64,000 nucleotides of DNA from Halorubrum laminariae (GCF_024494655.1 NZ_JANHDL010000014.1:24032-88031), one strand, 5' to 3'. Positions 1 through 7,585 are shown, counted from the stretch's first letter. Made by a program: numbers and translations. Notes: generated by a model not told the origin, from the sequence alone.

Positions 1-1
1 T

Positions 2-64
2 CGAAATCAGGCAGTCTCCGAAGAGACGGCGGCGACCCGTATCACCCCCGAGAATAGCGTCTGA
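2..64 (+). CDS. C-terminal end of an upstream gene (partial)
   Basis: The reading frame is open from the window edge to a TGA at 62-64. It encodes about 20 residues rich in Glu, Thr and Ala, like haloarchaeal protein ends. Too little is present for any identification, and it may be non-coding. Confidence 0.25.
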   Translation, partial: RNQAVSEETAATRITPENSV

Positions 65-338
65 CCTTATCGATGGAGCTGCTCGCTAACAAGAACGACA
101 GTTAGATGCTCGCCGGAGGGGCGTCGGTTGAACGAATTCGGACGGTGCACGATCAGAAGAACGGAGATTTATACTCTCTGAGCGGGTACGGAGGCATACG
201 ATGACCTTCGAGCGCCCCGTTCGTTCCTGAAAACAGCGCCGATACTACACCTTGAGCACGCTGTCGGGGCTGTGGATGGAACATCTTCTCGACGAAGGTA
301 CCACCGCACAGGTACACCTCCACCACACCCCGAAATAT

Positions 339-1415
339 ATGACACAACCACTGGCCCGGAAAGAGTTCAGAGACCAGTGCCGAGACCGCGACGCAGGCAC
401 TTGCGTCGTTCCCTGGTGCACTAACACCGCTGACGATGTCCATCACATCATCGAACGCGCCGAATGGAGCGACGGCGGGTATTACAAGCGCAACGGCGCG
501 AGCGTCTGCAACGCCCACCACCAGCTAGCCGAGGCGGACTACATCCCGCCGCAGGCCTTCTGGCGGTGGCTCGACCTGCAGCCGCTCACACCAGACGGCA
601 TGTCCGAGCACGCCACCAAATGGGGCAATGAACTCCAGGTTCCGTCAGAGAAAGAACTGACACGCGATCTCATCAAATACCCCTCAACCGGACACCTGCC
701 CGATTCACCCGACCAAGAGCACCGACGAAACGACTACTCCCACCAAGAACTCCAACAGTTCGTGTGCGACATGGAGCCGGACCTGCCCGTCGTCGTGACC
801 GTGAAAATGGACGGGAGCAACGCGATGATCACTCGCCCGCCGGAGATCATGCCAGATCCGAGCCGACACCGCCCAGCGCACGGTGTCGCCGCTCGCAACG
901 GGAAACACGCGACCCACGACTCGTTCGACCTGCTGAAAAAACGGAACCGAGAACAATACGGCGGCAAGATCCCACCCCACATCCAGATCTGCGGAGAATG
1001 GCTCTTTGCGCGGCACTCCATCCACTACGGCGATCGAGAAGACTGTGACGACCCAGAGTGCGATGACCACGCTGATCCGGTCCGGAACTACTTCCAAGTG
1101 TTCGGCGTGTACGACAACCGCTTCGACATCTGGTTGTCGTGGCCGGAAGTCGAAGAGTGGGCCGCGAAAATCGGGGCTGAGACCGTGCCGGTGGTAGACA
1201 AACGCGTGTTCGAATATCCGGACCAGGTCTACGAGATCTACCCAGAGGCAGACCGCCTCATTCAGAACGGACACGAAGGGATCGTGATTCGGTCGGCCCT
1301 GCCGTTCCATTACGGCCAGTTCGAATCTCGATTGGGGAAGTACGTTCGTGAGAACCACGTCACCACCGACGAACACTGGCGTCAGCAAGCCATCGTACAG
1401 AACGTCGAACGGTAA
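339..1415 (+). CDS. HNH endonuclease - RNA ligase (Rnl2-like) fusion protein
   Basis: The protein has 358 residues if the ATG at 339 is used. Earlier in-frame starts exist (ATG 276, TTG 252), but the conserved part begins just after 339. The N-terminal ~75 residues look like an HNH/zinc-type nuclease: CVVPWC, DDVHHI, then VCNAHHQL. The rest carries the motifs of a covalent nucleotidyltransferase of the T4 Rnl2 / RNA_ligase type: VTVKMDGSN (motif I, lysine-adenylation site, K156), GEWLFARHS (motif III region), EGIVIR (motif IV) and LGKYVREN (motif V). Family knowledge says such ligases seal nicked RNA or RNA in duplexes. Joining a cutter and a sealer in one chain suggests nucleic-acid repair or processing, or a defence or counter-defence role. 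That is inference. A possible TATA-like stretch (TTTATAC) lies near 168. It is followed 4 nt later by a 35-codon ORF. Confidence 0.8.
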   Translation: MTQPLARKEFRDQCRDRDAGTCVVPWCTNTADDVHHIIERAEWSDGGYYKRNGASVCNAHHQLAEADYIPPQAFWRWLDLQPLTPDGMSEHATKWGNELQVPSEKELTRDLIKYPSTGHLPDSPDQEHRRNDYSHQELQQFVCDMEPDLPVVVTVKMDGSNAMITRPPEIMPDPSRHRPAHGVAARNGKHATHDSFDLLKKRNREQYGGKIPPHIQICGEWLFARHSIHYGDREDCDDPECDDHADPVRNYFQVFGVYDNRFDIWLSWPEVEEWAAKIGAETVPVVDKRVFEYPDQVYEIYPEADRLIQNGHEGIVIRSALPFHYGQFESRLGKYVRENHVTTDEHWRQQAIVQNVER

Positions 1416-1419
1416 GAGC

Positions 1420-1527
1420 GTGTCAGCTGAAGAGGCAGTCTCCGTTGTGCAGCTACTGATGGGGGAGCTGCACACGCTCGTCGGCGCACTAGCTGCCAGT
1501 CAGCGTCTCTCCGAGGCCGATAATTGA
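1420..1527 (+). CDS. 35-residue hypothetical protein
   Basis: A GTG start lies 4 nt after the RNA-ligase stop, and the frame runs to TGA at 1525-1527. The product is a mostly helical acidic peptide (it includes SVVQLLMGELHTLVGALAA). The tight spacing suggests co-transcription with the ligase gene. No family is recognised, and it could be a chance ORF. Confidence 0.4.
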   Translation: MSAEEAVSVVQLLMGELHTLVGALAASQRLSEADN

Positions 1528-1614
1528 CTACCGGGTAGAGAGGGAAATGTTATAGTCTGAACTATAATAGTCTGAGTTCTAACTTTGGAGCAATGCTGAG
1601 GAGCTACTAGCCGG

Positions 1615-1650
1615 TGGTGGTTTTTCGACCCCCCGAGAGGGGTGCGGGGC
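1615..1650 (+). promoter_or_regulatory. Leader element B, copy 1
   Basis: The element has a run of T (1621-1625), then a C-run (1629-1634), GAGA, and GGGG with a further GGGG a few bases on. The same layout (T-rich run, CCC, GAG(A), GGG, GGG) recurs nine times upstream of genes in this window. The C and G runs can form a hairpin. It sits between the T-run, a plausible TATA-like site, and the DUF6166 start. Upstream, 1549-1585, are AT-rich direct repeats of TATAGTCTGA type. Confidence 0.5.
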
Positions 1651-1673
1651 ATCCGAACGCCCGCGTTCAACCG

Positions 1674-2354
1674 ATGGAGACGAACTCGACTACCGACCAA
1701 CGAGCGGAGGTACAGGATGCAAGTAAGCGATACCAGACGAACACAGACCACGTCGAGTACGTCGGGATGCGCGTCGACGGAACGCCAGTGGTGCTGAACC
1801 TCACTGCACACGAACGCCTCACTCCGGATCGAAGCCTCGACCTCGTGCGACATAGCCCGGCGGGATTCGACTGGGGCTACGTGGGGAGCGGCCCGGCGCA
1901 ACTCGCCTGTGCACTCCTCCTCGATTATACCGACGATGAGAGCGTCGCCCAGCAACACTACATCCAGTTCCGGAATGAGGTGATCAGTCAGCTCGTGTGT
2001 GAGGGCCCGGCCGACTGCTGGCACCTCACCGGAGACGATATCGAAACGGCACTCGCTGAGTGTGAGGATCACCACACACTCACGCCGGATGGTGGGAAGC
2101 CGTCGCTGCCCGCGAACTGGAGTGCCGTGAGTCGGGAAGATCGGGCGGTCTTCCAGCGGCGGGACATCGACCACTACGTCGTCCTCGGCGACGGGAGCGA
2201 GGAGTGGTTGATCATCCTCTGCGCGCAGGGCGACCGGGCGTATCCCGCCCCGCTCGATCATCGGACCCTCCCCATCGAGAACGACCCTGCTCCCGCCGTC
2301 CAGGAACTCGTCGCTGAGAGCAACGACCTCGTCGAACCCCAGGAGGATATCTAA
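1674..2354 (+). CDS. DUF6166 domain-containing protein
   Basis: The protein has 226 residues from ATG 1674. An upstream in-frame GTG at 1614 would extend translation through the leader hairpin and is less likely. It matches the pattern of haloarchaeal plasmid proteins of DUF6166: YVGMRVDGTPVVLNLTAHE near residue 30, then GFDWGYVGSGPAQLACALL, ending in a short C-terminal tail. The function is unknown. Its stop overlaps the next start (TAATG at 2352-2356), which starts a three-gene translationally coupled unit. It is the first gene of the cassette in which nearly every gene has its own leader element. Confidence 0.85.
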   Translation: METNSTTDQRAEVQDASKRYQTNTDHVEYVGMRVDGTPVVLNLTAHERLTPDRSLDLVRHSPAGFDWGYVGSGPAQLACALLLDYTDDESVAQQHYIQFRNEVISQLVCEGPADCWHLTGDDIETALAECEDHHTLTPDGGKPSLPANWSAVSREDRAVFQRRDIDHYVVLGDGSEEWLIILCAQGDRAYPAPLDHRTLPIENDPAPAVQELVAESNDLVEPQEDI

Positions 2355-2509
2355 TGGAGAACGTCCGACTCTCGCGAACTACGTACCAGCTCATCAAACG
2401 CGCTGTCGAGGCGCTGGAGCGGATCGGCCGGGAACTCGAGCGATACAACGACCGGCACGAGCGAACAGCGGAAGAAGCCACAGATGAGACGAATCCAGAC
2501 GAATCATGA
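2354..2509 (+). CDS. 51-residue coupled small protein
   Basis: Its ATG overlaps the DUF6166 stop (TAATG), and its TGA overlaps the next ATG (ATGA at 2506-2509). That arrangement strongly supports a real gene. The product is a charged helical peptide (YQLIKRAVEALERIGRELER) with an acidic tail, compatible with a short coiled coil. No function is known. Its position suggests a partner or regulator of its two neighbours. Confidence 0.7.
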   Translation: MENVRLSRTTYQLIKRAVEALERIGRELERYNDRHERTAEEATDETNPDES

Positions 2510-3042
2510 CCGGCGATGCGACGCTCGACGAGTTCGCGATCGAGACATCGTCCGGTGAGTCCCGCTCGCTCACGCTGGAAGAGCGACTCCTCACCCCGAT
2601 CTCTCCGTCCATCGGTCTGCGAGTGATTCCCGGTCGCGGTGATCCGCTCTATCTCCAGAATCGGGGAAGAGAGCGGTATCTCTTCCGCGACGACCATGAT
2701 CGGTGGTTCATCCTCCAACCGTCGGCGAAAGACTCGGAAGAAGCGTTCGTCCGCTGGGTGTATCTCCCAGCAGACCGGCCTGAACGGCTAGCGCAGTCGG
2801 CGCTTCGTCGACGGACGGTGATCGGATACGACTACGTCCAGCGGTCAGCCGCACCCGATCCGATCAGATCGACGGTGACAGCAATGTTCGTCACCGAACG
2901 CTGGCCCGAGACGACCTACATGTGTGGGTCGTGCGAGGCGCTGTTCGACACGGCACGAGACCATGCTCTCCACTGCTGGGACGCCCATCCCTGGGTACCG
3001 AATCCTGAGCAGGTGCGCCGGCGACGTCACCCCGAGGGATGA
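2506..3042 (+). CDS. Hypothetical protein with C-terminal zinc-finger-like motif
   Basis: The protein has 178 residues and is coupled by a 4-nt ATGA overlap to the 51-aa gene. The main body is not recognised. Near the C-terminus, MCGSCEALF followed by HALHCWDAH gives a CxxC...H/C...H pattern, like a C2H2-type finger, after which the tail is Arg-rich. This suggests a nucleic-acid-binding or metal-binding end. It closes the first transcription unit of the cassette, and an inverted repeat starts 40 bp downstream. Confidence 0.75.
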   Translation: MTGDATLDEFAIETSSGESRSLTLEERLLTPISPSIGLRVIPGRGDPLYLQNRGRERYLFRDDHDRWFILQPSAKDSEEAFVRWVYLPADRPERLAQSALRRRTVIGYDYVQRSAAPDPIRSTVTAMFVTERWPETTYMCGSCEALFDTARDHALHCWDAHPWVPNPEQVRRRRHPEG

Positions 3043-3082
3043 GATCAGGAGGTGAAGCCGGGTATCGAGGCCATTCAGACGA

Positions 3083-3123
3083 TTAACCAACAGCGCTGGA
3101 TTCTTGGGTGAAGTGTTGGTTAA
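3083..3123. repeat. Inverted repeat A, copy 1 (TTAACCAACA)
   Basis: TTAACCAACA (3083-3092) and its exact reverse complement (3114-3123) flank a 21-nt spacer. Five copies occur in the window. Four of them sit directly before a leader element B. Confidence 0.75.
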
Positions 3124-3130
3124 GAGGTGG

Positions 3131-3163
3131 CTGTTTTTGCGCCCGTGAGAGGGGCGCAGGGCG
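3131..3163 (+). promoter_or_regulatory. Leader element B, copy 2
   Basis: A T-run at 3134-3138 is followed by GCGCCC (3139-3144), GTGAGAG and GGGCGC (3152-3157), a perfect 6-bp stem, then another GGG. Downstream, GGTGA (3205-3209) makes a Shine-Dalgarno site five bases before ATG 3215. Confidence 0.55.
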
Positions 3164-3214
3164 CGTGATGAGAGCGCCGTCGCGAGTGACGAAGCCGATT
3201 TCGAGGTGACTGCA

Positions 3215-4375
3215 ATGAAAGACCCAGAATCCAGAACCGTGTTCGCTGGCGTCGACGGACGAACCGACACAGAACTACCCGACTGGTACCGCCGGAAGAA
3301 AACGGTCGACGAAGCGAGGTCCTTCGCCGAAGCGGTCCGTGATCTCCCGCAGGCCGTCGAGACGACAGTGGCCTACCAGAACCCCTACTCCGACGAGTGG
3401 GTCGAAACGGAGCGCTTCAACGCCATAGTCGAGCCGACGAGAGCGCGTGACCACGCGACAGATGACGAGCCCGACGTGGATCCATTATTTCACGTCCCTA
3501 CGGACAGTTACGCGATCATCAACCCTGTCGACGTGTACAGGCCCTTGGAAGAGGTCCTTCGTGAGGAGACCATCGACGGGACGCCGCTCGGGGACGTGAT
3601 GTTCGGCGAGGTTCGACGCTACCGGGGCGGCGGCGAAGTTCATATGGACGTGATGTTCGACGGCCTCGAAGTCCGGCTCCCCGGCCGGGCGGATCCGATC
3701 ACGATGGGCGTGACCTCCGGCTACGACTTCTTCGGTGAACACGCCGTCTACGTCGAAGGGTTCGCTCAGGATGGCTACTGCTCGAATTCGATGCGCTCGA
3801 TCACCGACAAAGAGGTCATCAAACACGTCGGGGACGTTCGAAACTTCCGGGCCTGGTGGGAGGAGATCCTCGCACAGGTCGAACTCGTTGCCGATGACCT
3901 CTTCAAGTTCATCCGGGATGCCCAGGACATCGACCTCGATTTCGCCGAGCTTCCGTTCACCGTCACGGAATTCTACAGTCTGCTTGGGTTTCCGGACTAT
4001 CTCGCAGAGCGTGCAGCTGAGGATGCCGAGGCGAACGCGGCGTCGCCATTCGAGATCGATATGTGGACACTGCATTCCGGCGCGACGTACGCACTCACTC
4101 ATTTCTTCCAGGGGAAAGAGGGAGCGTCCCTCGACCAGTACGTCCGCGTCGCGAACGACATTCTGTTCAATCCCGAGGGCACCGTCGACCGAGCCGAACA
4201 GGGGTACGAACAGCAGCTGGACGCTGAGGACAGTGATGGGTCCCAGTCCTCGCTCGCCGGCGAGCGAGCGCTGGCGAGTATCGAACGTGTGGGTGACGAC
4301 CTGCAGGCGAACGTCGAGCAATTCGAGGAGCGTGAAGACGCGCTTCGTGAACGATTCCAGCAGGTGACGAACTAG
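3215..4375 (+). CDS. DUF932-like plasmid/phage-type protein
   Basis: The protein has 386 residues. I chose ATG 3215 over GTG 3206 because GGTGA lies five bases upstream, exactly as for the 6250 and 5818 starts in the same cassette. The overall pattern is a DPLFHVPTDSYAIINP segment, a GEVRRYRGGGEVHMDVMFDG segment, GYDFFGEHAVYVEGFAQDGYCSNSMRS, and a helical C-terminal half with a long acidic coiled-coil-like end. It resembles DUF932 phage/plasmid-like proteins often carried by mobile elements. Those are of unknown biochemical role, sometimes linked to plasmid copy control or recombination. The assignment is by pattern only. Confidence 0.65.
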   Translation: MKDPESRTVFAGVDGRTDTELPDWYRRKKTVDEARSFAEAVRDLPQAVETTVAYQNPYSDEWVETERFNAIVEPTRARDHATDDEPDVDPLFHVPTDSYAIINPVDVYRPLEEVLREETIDGTPLGDVMFGEVRRYRGGGEVHMDVMFDGLEVRLPGRADPITMGVTSGYDFFGEHAVYVEGFAQDGYCSNSMRSITDKEVIKHVGDVRNFRAWWEEILAQVELVADDLFKFIRDAQDIDLDFAELPFTVTEFYSLLGFPDYLAERAAEDAEANAASPFEIDMWTLHSGATYALTHFFQGKEGASLDQYVRVANDILFNPEGTVDRAEQGYEQQLDAEDSDGSQSSLAGERALASIERVGDDLQANVEQFEEREDALRERFQQVTN

Positions 4376-4403
4376 CGTACTCACGCGTGTTCGGGTTTTT
4401 ACG

Positions 4404-4534
4404 ATGACAGACGAGAACCCGACCAGCAGTGTCCAGTCTGTGCCCAGCGGATTACGAGCGTGACGGTCGTCGGCCCGAGTGAGGCTGTGGTCGCCCCGTG
4501 CGGTCATCGGGTGCATCCGCACCAACTCGAGTGA
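4404..4534 (+). pseudogene. Small zinc-finger ORF with a probable 1-nt frameshift
   Basis: ATG 4404 opens a short frame (MTDENPTSS) that soon stops. One base out of phase, the sequence reads CPVCAQRITSVTVVGPSE, then APCGHRVHPHQLE and TGA at 4532. That is a clean Zn-binding pattern (CxxC...CGH..H) with no start of its own. A single missing base around 4428 joins the two. It lies 28 bp after the DUF932-like gene. It is either a recent pseudogene or a sequencing error. Confidence 0.45.
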
Positions 4535-4621
4535 GTATCGGGGTCGCCACAGAATGGTGACGCGAGCATACGCCTTTTTCGAGTAGCTGAGAGCGGGGTC
4601 AGGGCCCAGAGGAGCACCGAA

Positions 4622-4662
4622 TTAACCAACAGTTCTGGGTCTTCGGGACAGCTGTTGGTTAA
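4622..4662. repeat. Inverted repeat A, copy 2
   Basis: TTAACCAACAG (4622-4632) and CTGTTGGTTAA (4652-4662) form a perfect 11-bp inverted repeat with a 19-nt spacer. It lies about 20 bp upstream of leader element B copy 3. Confidence 0.75.
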
Positions 4663-4680
4663 CGGTTGAGCGCGGCTCTG

Positions 4681-4708
4681 TCTTTCGTCCCTCCGAGAGG
4701 GTGGAGGG
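4681..4708 (+). promoter_or_regulatory. Leader element B, copy 3
   Basis: TCTTTC is followed by CCCTCC, GAGAGGG and GGAGGG. The CCCTCC (4689-4694) and GGAGGG (4703-4708) arms are complementary. The element precedes the DUF6610 gene by about 30 bp. Confidence 0.55.
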
Positions 4709-4739
4709 CAGCCGGATTCGCCCTCACAGAGCCACATTC

Positions 4740-5741
4740 ATGTCGCTTGAAATCAGCCCCAGCAGCGGCACGAAACGTGAAATCGCCGCCGCCAGACAAG
4801 CCATTAGCGTGGCGTTCCTTCATCGAGCGCCGTTCGCCCTAGATGCGTATCAGCTCGGATTTCTGCCCGGGTTCCGAGAGGACTGTGGCTACCAGCAGAC
4901 CCAGTATCAGGATCTGAACATCCCCGTCGGGATGCTCGACAACGACTTTCGCAATCCCGACCTCAAGCGGTACGTCGCCCGGTTTTTCGAACACGAACCC
5001 ACGGTCGGCGTGATTGGGGACGTGTACGACCCCGATGGCGTCGACGAGTACGTGGCCGCAGCGCGCAAGATTCAAGCGAGCTATCCTGATGCAGAACTCG
5101 TCATCATCCCGAAGTGCCGCGCGGTGATCGACTCGATTCCCGACGACCTCGTGCTCGGCTACTCACGCGGGTACGCCGATCGATTGGCCCACGAGTTCTC
5201 CGAGCCGACCGACTGGCGTGGGCGCCGCGTTCACATCCTCGGCGGAAGCCCACCGAAACAACTCGACGTCATCAAGCAGCTGACCCGACCGACGCTCACA
5301 GACGACCCACCGGCCGACATCGTCGGCCTCGACTGGAACGGACTCCATCGCGGCGCACAGTTCGGGGAGTTCTGGACAGCTGAGGGATGGGACGACAGCG
5401 GTCGCGACGCCGACCACGTCACCGTTCGCAAGACGGTCCACCACAGTCTCGCCCGGGTCAAGGAATTCTGGCAGTCCCGCGGCGTCTGGCCCGAGTCGAC
5501 ACCACAGGACAACAACGTCGAGGTCGAGTATGAGGGCCCAGCACCGAGCGATCTCGATGGTGCCGCTTGTACCGAATGCGGAGCGAACGTCTGGACGACT
5601 CGCCGCGGTCCCTTCGTCGCCGAATACGACACCGGCGCCGTCTGTGGCTACTGCAGTTACGACTGCTACTTCACCCATCGCCATCGAAACAACCTCGAGG
5701 AAATCGACGGCGAGCAGAGCGTCTACATCCCGCCGGCGTAA
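4740..5741 (+). CDS. DUF6610 family protein
   Basis: The protein has 333 residues from ATG 4740. It matches haloarchaeal DUF6610: AFLHRAPFALDAYQLGFLPG, a VGVIGDVYD segment, ELVIIPKCRAVID, VHILGGSPPKQLDVIKQLTR and ADIVGLDWNGLHRGAQFGEF. The repeated strand-helix pattern with conserved polar strand ends resembles a TIM-barrel-like fold, which is an inference. The C-terminus adds a metal-binding segment (CTECG...CGYCSYDCY). The function is unknown, but the family is typical of haloarchaeal plasmid cassettes. A C-terminal remnant of a second copy survives at 58870-58936, where an ISH3-type element removed the rest. Confidence 0.88.
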   Translation: MSLEISPSSGTKREIAAARQAISVAFLHRAPFALDAYQLGFLPGFREDCGYQQTQYQDLNIPVGMLDNDFRNPDLKRYVARFFEHEPTVGVIGDVYDPDGVDEYVAAARKIQASYPDAELVIIPKCRAVIDSIPDDLVLGYSRGYADRLAHEFSEPTDWRGRRVHILGGSPPKQLDVIKQLTRPTLTDDPPADIVGLDWNGLHRGAQFGEFWTAEGWDDSGRDADHVTVRKTVHHSLARVKEFWQSRGVWPESTPQDNNVEVEYEGPAPSDLDGAACTECGANVWTTRRGPFVAEYDTGAVCGYCSYDCYFTHRHRNNLEEIDGEQSVYIPPA

Positions 5742-5749
5742 CGCAGCGT

Positions 5750-5785
5750 GCTGTTTTTCGTGCCCCCTGGAGAGGGCGGGGGCTC
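5750..5785 (+). promoter_or_regulatory. Leader element B, copy 4
   Basis: GCTGTTTTTCGTG is followed by CCCCC, TGGAGA and GGGCGGGGG. It begins about 8 bp after the DUF6610 stop. A matching copy with the same flanks (GGCTCGATCC) lies at 58944-58980. GGTGA follows at 5808-5812, five bases before GTG 5818. Confidence 0.55.
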
Positions 5786-5817
5786 GATCCAGAGAGTCCT
5801 CCGAGAAGGTGATTATC

Positions 5818-6165
5818 GTGAGTCAACAACAGCGTCCGAACGACGTCTCAATCGACGACATCCCAGTCGACGTAGCGAATACCCAATCAGGCGAGGTCGA
5901 TCCCGCTGAGGTACCCGAAGAAATCGAATCGATCACCCGTGAGCTAGCGAGCGAGCACCCACCGACGAATCCGCTCATCGTGCTGAAAGCGGCGCGCTGG
6001 TGGTACCTTCACGGCAAGGGTGGAACGGATCCCGCCTTCCAGTGGGCTATCGAGTGGGCGCGACACCTCGCGACCGACACGCCCAGCGACGTCGAACGCT
6101 TCGACGGCTTCCTCGACTACCTCGTCACGGTCGGCTTCGCTGACGAGACCCACGACCTCCGGTAA
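5818..6165 (+). CDS. 115-residue cassette protein (paralogue of 59014-59361)
   Basis: The GTG start is supported by GGTGA five bases upstream. The product is acidic at the N-terminus (SIDDIPVDVANTQSGEVDPA) and then helical with aromatic residues (LIVLKAARWWYLHGKGGTDP). It is nearly identical over its full length to the protein at 59014, which confirms both as genes. I do not recognise a named family. In both loci it sits between DUF6610 and the ArdC-like gene, so it belongs to the same functional set. Confidence 0.8.
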   Translation: MSQQQRPNDVSIDDIPVDVANTQSGEVDPAEVPEEIESITRELASEHPPTNPLIVLKAARWWYLHGKGGTDPAFQWAIEWARHLATDTPSDVERFDGFLDYLVTVGFADETHDLR

Positions 6166-6170
6166 CCGCG

Positions 6171-6206
6171 AGCGGTTTTTATACGCCCCTGAGGGGTGCG
6201 GCGCGT
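6171..6206 (+). promoter_or_regulatory. Leader element B, copy 5
   Basis: GGTTTTTATACG is followed by CCCCTGAGGGG and TGCGGCGCGTCCTGAA. The T-run plus TATA gives a credible archaeal promoter core. The CCCC/GGGG palindrome then lies between it and the expected transcription start. The matching copy at 59691 shares GGGGTGCGGCGCGTCCTGAA. Confidence 0.6.
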
Positions 6207-6249
6207 CCTGAATTGCCGCAGTCGCGGACAACTCGATTTGGTGACTACG

Positions 6250-7185
6250 ATGGCTACAACCAGTGACTCGTCGGTGTCCTTCGAGGAGACCGACACACGG
6301 TCCGACGAGATGAACAGTACGATCGAACAGTGGATCGACGAGCTCGTCGCCGGCGTCGACGACGCGCAGGCCAGCGAGGAGTTCCAGGAGTGGCTCGATG
6401 TCCAGAGTCGGTTCTACGACTACTCCTACCGGAACACGCTCCTCATCAAGCAGCAGTACCCCGAGGCGACTCGCGTCGCGGGCTACCCGTGGCAGGAGGA
6501 GTTCGACCGACACGTTCAGGAAGGCGAGTCGGCCATCTGGATCTGGGCCCCGATCATCACGAAGCAGTACCCGGAGTGCGAGAACTCGCCGAGCTACCAC
6601 GAGCAGAGCGACTGTAACTACGACGAGACGCCGCCTGAAGAGTGGTCGGAGGGGCTCGTCGGGTTCAAGCCCGCGCCGGTGTTCGACATCTCCCAGACTG
6701 AGGGCGAACCGCTTCCCGACCTCGACACGGAAGCGATTGGGGAGGCTGGCGACCTCGTCACTCGGCTGACGGACGCTGCTGACGAGATCGGCGTGACGGT
6801 GCGGATCGTTCCTGCCGACGAGTGGACGCACGGTGAGGCAAAGGGCATCTGCGAGCAGTTGAGCCTCGTCGACGCCCAGCCGCTCGTCGAGGTACGTGAT
6901 CGGGAGAATGAGGCCGACCTTGCGCGGACACTAGTTCACGAGTACGCGCATGCCTTACTCCACTTCAACGTCGACGACGACACCGAGCGGTCGAAACGCG
7001 AAGTTGAGGCTGAAGCCGTCGCGTACGTCGTCGGGCGGTATTGCGGACTCGACACGAGCGGCTCGGCGTTCTATCTCGCGACCTGGGAATCGGACGATCC
7101 CGAGGTTGTTCGCGAGCGGCTCGGTCGGATTAGTCGGACGGCAGAGGAGCTCATCGACGTGCTCGAAGAACCACCTGTTCGATAA
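6250..7185 (+). CDS. ArdC-like N-domain + HExxH metallopeptidase-like (ImmA/IrrE-type) protein
   Basis: The protein has 311 residues. ATG 6250 is chosen because GGTGA sits five bases before it. The N-terminal ~120 residues (FQEWLDVQSRFYDYSYRNTL, then VAGYPWQEEFDRHVQEGESA and IWIWAPI) resemble the ssDNA-binding ArdC N-domain of antirestriction proteins. A Cys cluster (YPECENSPSYHEQSDC) follows. The C-terminal part has LVHEYAHALLHF, a HExxH zinc-protease signature, and a later REVEAEAVAYVVGRY segment that supplies the third ligand. Domain order matches plasmid antirestriction or replication-associated proteins. The function here is inferred. The paralogue is at 59826. Confidence 0.82.
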   Translation: MATTSDSSVSFEETDTRSDEMNSTIEQWIDELVAGVDDAQASEEFQEWLDVQSRFYDYSYRNTLLIKQQYPEATRVAGYPWQEEFDRHVQEGESAIWIWAPIITKQYPECENSPSYHEQSDCNYDETPPEEWSEGLVGFKPAPVFDISQTEGEPLPDLDTEAIGEAGDLVTRLTDAADEIGVTVRIVPADEWTHGEAKGICEQLSLVDAQPLVEVRDRENEADLARTLVHEYAHALLHFNVDDDTERSKREVEAEAVAYVVGRYCGLDTSGSAFYLATWESDDPEVVRERLGRISRTAEELIDVLEEPPVR

Positions 7186-7190
7186 ACTGG

Positions 7191-7230
7191 TTAACCAACA
7201 GATTGCCGGATTTCTCCTCTTTTGTTGGTT
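7191..7230. repeat. Inverted repeat A, copy 3
   Basis: TTAACCAACA (7191-7200) pairs with TGTTGGTT (7223-7230); the last two positions differ (GA instead of AA). It starts 5 bp after the stop of the ArdC-like gene. Confidence 0.65.
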
Positions 7231-7268
7231 GAGTTTTCTGTGCCCGCGGAGGGGCGGAGGCGTATTCC
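7231..7268 (+). promoter_or_regulatory. Leader element B, copy 6 (orphan)
   Basis: GAGTTTTCTGTG is followed by CCCGCGGAGGGGCGGAGGCG. No gene follows. The equivalent leader at 60753 precedes the SWIM zinc-finger gene (60804), so the downstream gene of this cassette has been lost here. Confidence 0.55.
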
Positions 7269-7585
7269 CACCTTCGTCGGGAGCGTCTTGACATCTTCCA
7301 AGGTGCATTCCACGGGGCGCAGAAAGCCACGTACAGCGGTGAGGACAGCTAGGTATCGAACACATCATCGTCGGTGATTACAGCTGTGTGATTGGCACTC
7401 ACGACCCACAATCAGTCACCCGCCCCGGAGAAGTACTTCCACTCCGCTCACCCGAAGTATAAGCCACAGAATCTCTAATTCTGAGCTGAGGGAGCAAAGC
7501 TGAGTCGGTCTCACCGACCGAACCAGATCCAAAATAGTGTCACACGCTCCCTCTCCCCCAGAAAAGAGCTTCCGCTCTCGTGAGA
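7269..7585. other. Gene-free stretch at the broken end of the cassette
   Basis: I see no convincing coding frame. It is the point where the cassette ends after its orphan leader and the zinc-ribbon/DUF6788 module begins. Short hairpins are present but nothing I can name. Confidence 0.4.

Noticed and set aside
1416..1425. GAGCGTGTCA, the same first ten bases as the TIR of the 405-bp element
   Set aside because: No second inverted copy or target duplication nearby; treated as chance.
705..1475. 256-codon minus-strand frame opposite the RNA ligase gene
   Set aside because: It is a GC-rich shadow of the plus-strand gene; its residues are Val/Arg-rich with no domain, and the plus frame has clear ligase motifs.
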